NCBI GenBank assembly: GCA_039583705.1
Contig: JAVKSM010000104.1
Span: forward strand, 1-11,670
Direction: 5' to 3'
Source of the DNA: JAVKSM01 sp039583705
GTDB lineage: Bacteria; Actinomycetota; Actinomycetes; Mycobacteriales; Pseudonocardiaceae
DNA length: 11,670 nucleotides
The notes beneath the pieces were generated by a model. It ran no database searches. It was not told the DNA's origin and worked only from the letters and a program-made list of their open reading frames with translations. Below, one piece after another: positions 1-6,667 of this stretch. Each line of letters starts with the position of its first letter. The stretch's first letter is position 1. Made by a program: the position numbers and the translations under genes.

Positions 1-691
1 CCAGGATCGCCGAGGGGTCGGCTGCGCGTGCCGCGGCCCCTACCCGGTCGGGCAGCAGCCCGGGCGCGAGGAACCACGACGCGACGGCGACGCGACGGGC
101 GCCGCGGGAGCGCAGCCGCGTGACCGCCTCGGAAACGCCGGGTGAGGCCGCGGTGGCGAACGCCGGGGTCGCCCAGCCGGCGGCAACCTCGGCGACCGCC
201 GCGGTCGCGCGGGCGTCGGACGAGCCGGCTGCGGCGAGCACCACGCCCAGGTCGGGGTCCGCCGTGTCGGCGCCAGCCTCGGCGAGCCGGCGGCGCGCCA
301 GACCGGCCAGCCGGGGATCGGGGCCGAGGACGTCGGCCACGGACAGCTCCCGGCGCGGCTGGTGGGCCTGCGCCCGGCGCACCGCAGCCGGGACGTCCAC
401 CCCGGCGTGATAGGCGTGCCCGAGCAGCAGCGGCACGACCACCGGACACGGCTCGCCAGCACACCGCCTCCTCCTCAACCCGCTGAGCACGTCCGGCAGC
501 CGCGGCGCGGACAGGTCGAGGAACGCCAGCCGGACATCCAGCGTGGGGCGTCGCGCCCGCACCACGTCGGCCAGCCGAGCCGCCACGTCCGCCCAACGCG
601 GATCCCGGCTGCCGTGTGCGATCGCGACGAGGGGCGGGCCTGCCACCGGCGCGGTGTCGCCGGGTCCACCCTGCGGGCAGGTCTCGCTCAC
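1..691 (-). CDS. sirB: Sirohydrochlorin chelatase, CbiX/SirB type (partial, cut by left edge)
   Basis: This enzyme inserts iron into sirohydrochlorin to make siroheme, the cofactor of the sulfite reductase at the head of the same operon. The visible 230 residues carry the family's N-terminal AHGSRDPR motif (H26) and the second histidine block LLGHAYHAGVDVP (H92 and H95), which together form the metal-chelation site of CbiX/SirB proteins. A second related half begins around LAAAGSSD, where the histidine is replaced by alanine. This is expected in long CbiX proteins, where only one half is catalytic. The GTG start at 689-691 lies in a GTGA overlap with the stop of the upstream permease gene, which implies translational coupling. 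No clear ribosome-binding site precedes it, and an in-frame GTG about 15 codons downstream is an alternative start. The C-terminus lies outside the window. A cobalt-specific role (CbiX in cobalamin synthesis) cannot be excluded, but the operon favours siroheme. Confidence 0.88.
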   Translation of the reverse strand, partial: MSETCPQGGPGDTAPVAGPPLVAIAHGSRDPRWADVAARLADVVRARRPTLDVRLAFLDLSAPRLPDVLSGLRRRRCAGEPCPVVVPLLLGHAYHAGVDVPAAVRRAQAHQPRRELSVADVLGPDPRLAGLARRRLAEAGADTADPDLGVVLAAAGSSDARATAAVAEVAAGWATPAFATAASPGVSEAVTRLRSRGARRVAVASWFLAPGLLPDRVGAAARAADPSAIL

Positions 692-1584
692 GGCGCCAGC
701 GCCAGCCCCCGGGCCCGCAGCACCCGGCGTTCGACGGGTCGGAAGACCAGCAGCTCGATACCGATCCCGACCGCCAGGATGAGCATGATCGCGGCGGTCA
801 CCGTCGGCATGTCGTTGAGCGACTGGCCGTTGCGCAGGAACTGCCCGAGCCCGAGTCCGAGCTGCGGAGAGCTGACGATGATCTCCGCGGCCATCAGCGA
901 GCGCCACGAGAACGCCCAGCCCTGCTTGCAGCCGGCGAGGTAGCCGGGCAGCGCCGCCGGCAGCAGGATGTGCCGCGCCGTGTGCCAGCGGCCGGCGCCC
1001 ATCGCGACCCCGACCCGCGGCAGCAGCGGGGGGATCTGCTCGATCCCGGCGACCAGCCCGTTGGCGATCGACGGCACCGCACCCATGAGCACCACGAAGT
1101 AGATCGAGGCGTCGGTGAGCCCGAACCACAGCACGGCGGCCGGCACCCATGCCACCGACGGCAGGCTCTGCAGCCCGGTGAGCAGCGGACCGGTCGCCGA
1201 GCGCACCACCCGGACCTTGGCCACCACCAGCCCGAGCGGGGTCGCGACGACGAGCGCGGCGACGAACCCGAGCACCGCCCTGCGCACCGAGGTCCACAGG
1301 ATCGACAGCGCCTGCCCGTTCGGGACCCTGGCCCAGATCTGGTCCCACACCGCGAGCGGTGCCGGCACCTTGAACTCGGGGAAGGTCGCCGACGCCCACA
1401 GCGCCTGCCACACCGCGAGGAACAGCGCGAGGGCGACCAGCGGCGGTCCGAAGGTCCGCAACGCCCGCCGCCACCACGGCCCCGCCGTCCGGGTCCTGGC
1501 GGTGACCGCCGGGGTGTCCAGTGCGTCCAGCCCGGCTTCGACCCGTTCGCCGTCGGGCCGGACGCCGGGCAGCACCTCAGGCAC
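688..1584 (-). CDS. ssuC: ABC transporter permease, NitT/TauT (sulfonate/sulfate-type) family
   Basis: This is the membrane subunit of an importer, 298 residues. A soluble N-terminal stretch of about 44 residues is followed by the first membrane segment at roughly 45-65 and several further hydrophobic segments. The family block QSLPSVAWVPAAVLWFG lies at 139-155. The cytoplasmic EAA-type loop, which docks on the ATPase, lies at about 190-213 (AMGAG, then ILLPAALP). It forms one importer with the two genes transcribed just before it. The GTG start at 1584 overlaps the stop of the ATPase gene by 8 bases. A GTG three codons later (1575) would remove the overlap, and neither has a good ribosome-binding site. 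The family includes SsuC, TauC and NrtB, so the substrate cannot be read from this subunit. The sulfate-assimilation operon makes a sulfur oxyanion or sulfonate the best inference, and the gene symbol is given on that basis. Confidence 0.85.
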   Translation of the reverse strand: MPEVLPGVRPDGERVEAGLDALDTPAVTARTRTAGPWWRRALRTFGPPLVALALFLAVWQALWASATFPEFKVPAPLAVWDQIWARVPNGQALSILWTSVRRAVLGFVAALVVATPLGLVVAKVRVVRSATGPLLTGLQSLPSVAWVPAAVLWFGLTDASIYFVVLMGAVPSIANGLVAGIEQIPPLLPRVGVAMGAGRWHTARHILLPAALPGYLAGCKQGWAFSWRSLMAAEIIVSSPQLGLGLGQFLRNGQSLNDMPTVTAAIMLILAVGIGIELLVFRPVERRVLRARGLALAP

Positions 1585-2362
1585 AGGGGTGGGTGGAGAT
1601 CGACACCCGCAGCTCGCTGGTGATCACGGCGGACAACAGCTCGTGGTCCGCGCCCGCGGTCCGCCACTCGCCCACCACCCGACCGGGCCGCGAGGACAGC
1701 AGCACCACCCGCTGGCTCAGCCGCACCGCCTCCCGGACGTCATGGGTGACGAAGAGCACCGCCGTGCCGGTCGCTCGCCACACCCGCAGCAGCTCACTCT
1801 GCAGCACGTCGCGGGTGATCGCGTCCAGCGCGCCGAACGGCTCGTCCATGAGCAGCAGGCCCTCGGATCCGTCGTCGCGGCCACCCAGGCTGGCAGCCAG
1901 CGCCCGTGCCAGCGCCACCCGCTGCCGCATCCCGCCGGACAGCTCATGCGGCCGCTTGCCGGCCAGTCCGCCCAGCCGCACCAACTCCAGCAGCCGGCCG
2001 GCGCGCTCGCGGCGCTCCGCCCGGCCCACCCCGGCGAAGCGCAGCGGCAGCTCGACGTTGCGCCCGGCGGTGAGCCACGGCAGCAGCGCGGAGTCCTGGA
2101 ACATCACCGCCGGCCGCGAGCTGGGTGCCGCCACCGCGCCGCGGCTGGCCGGCTCCAGGCCGGCGACGATGTCGAGCAGCGTGGTCTTGCCGCAGCCGGA
2201 CGCGCCGAGCAGGCACACGAACTCGCCTGGCGCCACGACCAGGTCCACGCCGTCCAGCACGGTCACGGCGTCGCGACCCCGGCCGAACACCTTGCCGACC
2301 CCGGTGAGCCGGATCACCGGCGTGTCGGTGGCCAGCTCACGACGGTCCAGGGTCGCGGTCAT
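1577..2362 (-). CDS. ssuB: ABC transporter ATP-binding protein, SsuB-like
   Basis: This 261-residue ATPase energises the importer. It has all the expected motifs in order: Walker A GASGCGKTT (53-61), Q-loop glutamine Q89 in MFQDSALLPW, signature LSGGMRQR (141-148), Walker B LLLMDEP with D173/E174, D-loop ALD (178-180) and switch histidine H207 in THD. The segment between Walker A and the Q-loop is typical of the NitT/TauT subfamily, as is the DSALLPWLT wording. The ATG at 2362 is chosen because GAGGAG (2367-2372) sits 4 bases upstream. The same open frame runs on far upstream without a stop, but that extension has no family similarity. The gene begins 8 bases after the stop of the substrate-binding protein and its end overlaps the permease start. 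The substrate is inferred only from context. Confidence 0.9.
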   Translation of the reverse strand: MTATLDRRELATDTPVIRLTGVGKVFGRGRDAVTVLDGVDLVVAPGEFVCLLGASGCGKTTLLDIVAGLEPASRGAVAAPSSRPAVMFQDSALLPWLTAGRNVELPLRFAGVGRAERRERAGRLLELVRLGGLAGKRPHELSGGMRQRVALARALAASLGGRDDGSEGLLLMDEPFGALDAITRDVLQSELLRVWRATGTAVLFVTHDVREAVRLSQRVVLLSSRPGRVVGEWRTAGADHELLSAVITSELRVSISTHPCA

Positions 2363-2370
2363 GGCGCTCC

Positions 2371-3435
2371 TCACTTCTTGTCGAGGCCCGCGGCGTCGAC
2401 CGTCGGCCTTCCGTCCGATCGGAGCACGGCGTCGAGCGGGCCGACGTCGATGAACCCGTGCAGGTCCGGCGCCGAGGTGGCCACCCCGGCGGTGACGCCG
2501 TCGACCGCGAGCCGGGGGAAGCGGGCGGCCAGCGGGTCGGTGGTGATCGTGATGTCGCTCCAGGCCCGGTCCAGGACGTTGCGCGCCAGCGGCTTGCCGG
2601 TGAGCCTGGCCAGCTCCGCGTTGGTGGCCGCCGGGGCGCCGGCCGAGTTGCCGCCGGCGTAGTCGTCGGCGGCGACCAGGCCGCGCAGCAGCTCCGTCAC
2701 GGTCTGCGGGTGCTGCTGGAGGTACCGGGTGCGGACGACGAGCACCGTGGTGGGAAAGCGGCCGTCGGGCCACAGTGACGCCTCGTCCACGAGCACGTGC
2801 GCCCCGGGCTCCAGCACGAGCCGTGAGGCGTAGGGCTCGGGCAGCCAGCCGCCGTCGAGCGCTCCGCTGCGGTAGGCGTCGATCGTCTGCGCGTCGTCGA
2901 TGTTGACGACCTGGACCTGACCCGGGCCGCCGCCGATGGTCAACCTCTTGCCTGCGAGCCAGGTCTTCAACGCGATGTCCTGGGTGTTGCCGAGCTGGGG
3001 CGTGGCGATCGTGCGGCCGGCGAGCTGCTGCGGGGTCGTGATCTGCGGGCGGACCACGAGCTGGGCTCCGCCGGATGCGGCACCGGCGACCAGGCGCACC
3101 GCCTGGCCGTTCGACTTGCTGAACGCGTTGATCGCCGGGCCGGGGCCGATGAAGGCGGCGTCCAGCGAGCCGCCCAGCAAGGCGTTGACCTCGTCAGGGC
3201 CCGCGTCGAAGCTCTGGGTGGTCAGCTTCGTGCCGCCGAGCTGCCGGGTGAAGAAGCCCTTCGCCACCCCGATCAGCGCCGCGGCATGGGTGAGGGTGGG
3301 GAGGTAGCCCAGCCTCAGCTCGGCGGCCGGGCCCGCTTCAGCCGCCAGGGAGTCGGCGGCCTGCCGCCGGGAGCAGTCGGTGAGGACGTCGAGTGCGAGC
3401 AGGGCCAGAATGAGGACCAGCAGGTGCCGGCTCAT
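2371..3435 (-). CDS. ssuA: ABC transporter substrate-binding protein (sulfonate/nitrate/taurine family)
   Basis: This is the extracytoplasmic ligand-binding component of the importer, 354 residues. After a hydrophobic N-terminal export signal (residues about 5-18) and Cys21, the mature protein starts with LRLGYLPTLTHAAALIGVAKGFF, written here in family terms as the first beta strand and the helix of a type II periplasmic-binding fold. It continues through the LLGGSLDAAFIGPGPAINAF region that is conserved in SsuA/NrtA-like proteins. The ATG at 3435 overlaps the cysN stop as ATGA, so translation is probably coupled. The sequence before Cys21 reads VLTD, with aspartate at the -1 position where lipoboxes need Gly, Ala or Ser, so lipid attachment is uncertain. 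No sulfonate monooxygenase gene is visible nearby. Sulfate, thiosulfate or a sulfonate are all possible ligands. Confidence 0.85.
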   Translation of the reverse strand: MSRHLLVLILALLALDVLTDCSRRQAADSLAAEAGPAAELRLGYLPTLTHAAALIGVAKGFFTRQLGGTKLTTQSFDAGPDEVNALLGGSLDAAFIGPGPAINAFSKSNGQAVRLVAGAASGGAQLVVRPQITTPQQLAGRTIATPQLGNTQDIALKTWLAGKRLTIGGGPGQVQVVNIDDAQTIDAYRSGALDGGWLPEPYASRLVLEPGAHVLVDEASLWPDGRFPTTVLVVRTRYLQQHPQTVTELLRGLVAADDYAGGNSAGAPAATNAELARLTGKPLARNVLDRAWSDITITTDPLAARFPRLAVDGVTAGVATSAPDLHGFIDVGPLDAVLRSDGRPTVDAAGLDKK

Positions 3436-4841
3436 GGCGCTGTCCTGGCCAGCGGCACGGTGGACAGTGGGCGACCGACGAGGCCGGCGGCCAGTGTCGC
3501 CCCGTCGCGGGGGTCGATGACGAGGAACGACCCGGTACGCCTGGTGTCGGTGTAGTCGTCCACCGGCAGCGGTTCCGCGGTGCGCACGCTCACCTGGCCG
3601 ATGTCGTTGACCTGCAACGACTTAGCGGGTTCGGTGGCGAGCGTGTCGGTGTCGAGCCGCTCGCCGAGCGCGGTGACGATGCCCGGTGTCGTCCGGGTGC
3701 CGTGCTTGACCAGCACGCGCGCGCCGGCGCGCAGCGGGCGCTCGGCCAGCCAGCACAGCGTCGCGTCCAGCTCGGTGGTGAGCCGGGGTGGGGTGGTGGC
3801 GGCGGCGATCAGGTCGCCGCGGGAGACGTCGAGGTCGTCGGCGAGCAGCAGGGTGACGCTGCGGCCGGGACCGGCGTGCTCCAGCGGCCCGTCGGCGGTG
3901 TCGACCCGCGCCACCCGGCTGCGCTGCCCGGACGGCAGCACGACGACCTCGTCACCCGGCGCCACCGCGCCTGCCGCGACCTGGCCGGCGTAGCCGCTGT
4001 AGTCCCCACATCCCGGTGCCTGCGCGTGAGGCGCACGCGGCCGGATCACGTACTGCACCGGGAACCGCAGGCCGGTGCGCTCCGGCTCCGCGGCAACCGG
4101 CACGCTCTCCAGGTGCTCCAGCAGCGTCGGGCCGCAGTACCAGGGGGTGCGCTGCGAGCGCTCGACCACGTTGTCACCGAGCAGCGCCGACACCGGGATC
4201 GTGGTCACCGCGCCCTCGGCCCAGCCGAGGGCGGTCGTCAGCGCCGAGAACTCCTTGGCGATGGCGGCGTGCACCGCCTCGTCGAAGCCGACCAGGTCGA
4301 TCTTGTTGACGGCCAGCACGGCGCGCGGCACGCCGAGCAGCGCGAGCACCGCGCCGTGCCGACGGGTCTGCTCGACCACCCCGTAGCGGGCGTCGACGAG
4401 CAGCACCACGAGTTGCGCGGTGGACGCGCCGGTCACGGTGTTGCGGGTGTACTGGACGTGGCCCGGGGTGTCGGCGAGCACGAACGAGCGGGTGGGCGTG
4501 GCGAAGTAGCGGTAGGCGACATCGATCGTGATGCCCTGCTCGCGCTCCGCGCGCAGCCCGTCGACCAGCAGCGACAGGTCCGGGGTGGCCAGCCCACGGT
4601 CGGCGGAGGCGCGGTGCACGGCGTCGATCTGGTCGGCGAGCACCGACTTGGTGTCGTAGAGCAGCCGGCCCACGAGCGTGGACTTGCCGTCGTCGACGCT
4701 GCCGGCGGTGGCGAACCGCAACAGCTCAGCGGTGTCGTCGTCCCGCTCGCGGCTCCGCCTACGCTCCGTGTCGTCGTCCCGCTCGCGGCTCCGCCTACGC
4801 TCCGTGTCGTCGTCCCGCTCGCGGCTCCGCCTACGCTCCAT
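3432..4841 (-). CDS. cysN: Sulfate adenylyltransferase subunit 1 (GTPase subunit)
   Basis: CysN is the regulatory GTPase of ATP sulfurylase. GTP hydrolysis drives formation of APS from sulfate and ATP by CysD. The 469-residue product has an EF-Tu-like GTP-binding domain: P-loop GSVDDGKST (47-55), switch I EQGITID (101-107), DTPGH (124-128) and NKID (179-182). Two beta-barrel domains follow. There is no C-terminal APS kinase domain, unlike the CysNC fusion of mycobacteria. The ATG at 4841 directly abuts the cysD stop and has a strong ribosome-binding site, GGGAGGGG at 4851-4858, 9 bases upstream. That start places three identical 12-residue units (ERRRSRERDDDT, residues 2-37) before the conserved core at AELLRFATAGSVDDG. 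This highly charged leader is not part of the family fold. The gene's end overlaps the next start as ATGA. Confidence 0.96.
   Translation of the reverse strand: MERRRSRERDDDTERRRSRERDDDTERRRSRERDDDTAELLRFATAGSVDDGKSTLVGRLLYDTKSVLADQIDAVHRASADRGLATPDLSLLVDGLRAEREQGITIDVAYRYFATPTRSFVLADTPGHVQYTRNTVTGASTAQLVVLLVDARYGVVEQTRRHGAVLALLGVPRAVLAVNKIDLVGFDEAVHAAIAKEFSALTTALGWAEGAVTTIPVSALLGDNVVERSQRTPWYCGPTLLEHLESVPVAAEPERTGLRFPVQYVIRPRAPHAQAPGCGDYSGYAGQVAAGAVAPGDEVVVLPSGQRSRVARVDTADGPLEHAGPGRSVTLLLADDLDVSRGDLIAAATTPPRLTTELDATLCWLAERPLRAGARVLVKHGTRTTPGIVTALGERLDTDTLATEPAKSLQVNDIGQVSVRTAEPLPVDDYTDTRRTGSFLVIDPRDGATLAAGLVGRPLSTVPLARTAP
4732..4839 (-). repeat. Three perfect tandem 36-bp repeats inside the 5' end of cysN
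   Basis: Bases 4732-4767, 4768-4803 and 4804-4839 are identical 36-mers with no spacers. The unit length is 12 codons, so copy-number change keeps the cysN reading frame. On the coding strand each unit starts GGAGCGTAGGCGG and encodes ERRRSRERDDDT. Perfect identity at all positions, including synonymous ones, points to recent expansion by slippage or recombination. The array starts immediately after the ATG, so it separates initiation signals from the conserved GTPase core. Confidence 0.97.
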
Positions 4842-5753
4842 CTAGAAATACCCCTCCCGCTTGCGGTCTTCCATCGCGGCCTCCGAGAGGCGGTCGTCGG
4901 CCCGGGTGGCGCCGCGCTCGGTGAGCCGGCTCGCCGCGACCTCCGCCAGCACCTCCGCCACCGTGCACGCGTCCGACTCGACAGCGCCGGTGCACGAGCC
5001 GTCGCCCACGGTGCGGTAGCGCACGGTTCGGGTCTGGACGGTCTCGCCGCGGCGCGGGCCGCCCCAGGGACCGACGGTCAGCCACATGCCGTCGCGGCGG
5101 AAGACCTCCCGCTGGTGGGCGTAGTAGATCGACGCCAGCTCGATGTGCTCCCGCGCGACATAGCGCCACACGTCCAGCTCGGTCCAGTTGGACAGCGGGA
5201 AGACCCGGACGTGCTCGCCGGGGGCGTGCCGTCCGTTGTAGAGGTTCCACAACTCCGGGCGTTGCCGGCGCGGGTCCCACTGCCCGAAGGCGTTGCGCAG
5301 GCTGAAGATGCGCTCCTTCGCCCGCGCCCGTTCCTCGTCTCGGCGGCCGCCACCGAGCACCGCGTCGAAGCGGTGATCGGTGATCGTGTCGAGCAACGGC
5401 ACCGTCTGCAGCGGGTTGCGGGTGCCATCGGGCCGCTCGACCAGCCGGCCGTCGTCGATCCAGTCCGGCACGTGCGCGACGACGAGGCGCAAGCCCAGGC
5501 GTGCCACGAGGTCGTCCCGGAACCGGAGCACCTCGTCGAAGTTGTGCCCGGTGTCGACGTGCAGCAGCGGGAATGGCAGCGGCGCAGGCCAGAACGCCTT
5601 GAGCGCCAGGTGCAGCAGCACCGTGGAGTCCTTGCCGCCGGAGAACAGGATCACCGGGCGGTCGAGCTCGCCGGCGACCTCCCGGACGATGTGGATCGCC
5701 TCGGACTCCAGGGCGTCGAGCTGGTCGACCGCCGTCGGCGTCATCGTGGTCAT
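4842..5753 (-). CDS. cysD: Sulfate adenylyltransferase subunit 2 (catalytic subunit)
   Basis: CysD is the catalytic half of ATP sulfurylase. It adenylates sulfate to APS and works as a heterodimer with CysN, encoded immediately downstream. It belongs to the PP-loop ATP pyrophosphatase group: SGGKDS lies at residues 38-43, and HVDTGHNFDEVLRFRD follows. The C-terminus ends in the family's MEDRKREGYF. With the ATG at 5753 the product is 303 residues, the usual CysD length. A second in-frame ATG at 5786 gives 314 residues and overlaps the cysH stop as ATGA, so it is a real alternative. Neither has a convincing ribosome-binding site. The open frame continues far upstream through cysH in another frame, which is only GC bias. 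The stop codon directly touches the cysN ATG. Confidence 0.95.
   Translation of the reverse strand: MTTMTPTAVDQLDALESEAIHIVREVAGELDRPVILFSGGKDSTVLLHLALKAFWPAPLPFPLLHVDTGHNFDEVLRFRDDLVARLGLRLVVAHVPDWIDDGRLVERPDGTRNPLQTVPLLDTITDHRFDAVLGGGRRDEERARAKERIFSLRNAFGQWDPRRQRPELWNLYNGRHAPGEHVRVFPLSNWTELDVWRYVAREHIELASIYYAHQREVFRRDGMWLTVGPWGGPRRGETVQTRTVRYRTVGDGSCTGAVESDACTVAEVLAEVAASRLTERGATRADDRLSEAAMEDRKREGYF
4851..4858 (-). promoter_or_regulatory. Ribosome-binding site deciding the cysN start
   Basis: On the minus strand the sequence is GGGAGGGG followed by 9 bases and ATG at 4841. It lies inside the last codons of cysD. It is the reason to place the start before the 36-bp repeats rather than after them. 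Confidence 0.8.
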
Positions 5754-5782
5754 CGTCGCCGGTTCGACCCTGCGGCCAGGTC

Positions 5783-6667
5783 TCATCCGTGCAGCCCGCA
5801 CTCGGTCTTGGCCGTGCCGGCCCACCGGCCGCTGCGGGGGTCCGCCCCGGGCGCGGGCCTGGCGGTGCACGGGGCACAGCCGATGGACGGGTAGCCGGCG
5901 GCCACCAGTGGGTTGACCAGCACGCCGTGCGCCTCGACGTAAGCCGCCATCTCCTCGTCGGTCCAGGCGGCCAGCGGGTTGACCTTGACCAGCCCGTGCC
6001 GGGAGTCCCAGGTGAGCAGGGGGATGTCCGCCCGACTCGGCGCGTCGACCCGGCGCAGCCCGGTGACCCAGGCGTCGTAGCCGGCCAGCACGGCCTGCAG
6101 CGGCACCACCTTGCGCAGGTGGCAGCAGCGGTCCGGATCGCGGGCGAAGAGGTTCCTCCCCTCGGTGGCGTCCTGCTCGGCGACGCTCTGCGCGGGCCTG
6201 GCGTCGACGATCCGCACCGGGTAGGCGGCCGCGATCGCGTCCCGGGCGCCGATGGTCTCGGCGAAGTGGTAGCCCGTGTCCAGAAACAGCACGTCCACCC
6301 CGGGGCGGGCGTGGGAAGCCAGGTCGACCAGCACCGCGTCCTGCATGTTCGACGCCACGACGAAGCGGTCGCCGAACGTCTGCGCCGTCCACGCGAGCAC
6401 GTCCTCGGTGGTGGCGCCGATGAGCTCGTGCCGCGCCCGCAGCGCCAGCGTGCGCAGCTCCTCCCGCCGCGCTCGCCCTCCGCGGACGGCGGGGACCCCG
6501 ATGCTGGCGAGCGTGACGGCGAAGGTCCGACGGCAGTCGGCGCAGCGCCACGCCCCGGGGGGTTCGGGCACGGGCCGCAGGTCCTCCTCGCCGCAGTACG
6601 GGCAGTAGAACGGGCTCGCGCGCACGTCGTGGCTCGGCCCGGTGATCAGATCTTGGGTCCGTTTCAT
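5783..6667 (-). CDS. cysH: APS reductase (iron-sulfur type) with fused N-terminal zinc ribbon
   Basis: CysH reduces adenylyl-sulfate to sulfite and AMP. The 294-residue product has the PP-loop reductase core from about residue 66: SNMQDAVL (106-113), LDTGYHFAETIGARD (129-143), CCHLRK with C181/C182, CAPC with C264/C267, and the C-terminal TECGLHG with catalytic C290. The CC plus CxxC set ligates a [4Fe-4S] cluster and marks reductases that act on APS, so no APS kinase is needed. The first 50 residues form a separate four-cysteine zinc ribbon, CPYC (22-25) and CADC (42-45), in the same open frame. In streptomycetes I recall a similar small protein encoded separately between sulfite reductase and cysH. 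Between the ribbon and the core there is no ATG or GTG until V90, inside the core, so a separate start is unlikely. The ATG at 6667 overlaps the sirA stop as ATGA. Confidence 0.94.
   Translation of the reverse strand: MKRTQDLITGPSHDVRASPFYCPYCGEEDLRPVPEPPGAWRCADCRRTFAVTLASIGVPAVRGGRARREELRTLALRARHELIGATTEDVLAWTAQTFGDRFVVASNMQDAVLVDLASHARPGVDVLFLDTGYHFAETIGARDAIAAAYPVRIVDARPAQSVAEQDATEGRNLFARDPDRCCHLRKVVPLQAVLAGYDAWVTGLRRVDAPSRADIPLLTWDSRHGLVKVNPLAAWTDEEMAAYVEAHGVLVNPLVAAGYPSIGCAPCTARPAPGADPRSGRWAGTAKTECGLHG

Noticed and set aside
1115..2662. A 515-codon plus-strand open frame opposite the ABC transporter genes
   Set aside because: Antisense shadow of ATPase and permease genes with intact Walker and EAA motifs. 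It has no recognisable domain.
4732..4839. CRISPR array, because the repeat unit is 36 bp
   Set aside because: The copies are directly adjacent without spacers and are in frame with cysN.
3702..5894. A 730-codon plus-strand open frame opposite cysN and cysD
   Set aside because: It lies antisense to two genes with clear catalytic motifs. Its translation is low-complexity and arises from high GC at third positions of the opposite strand.
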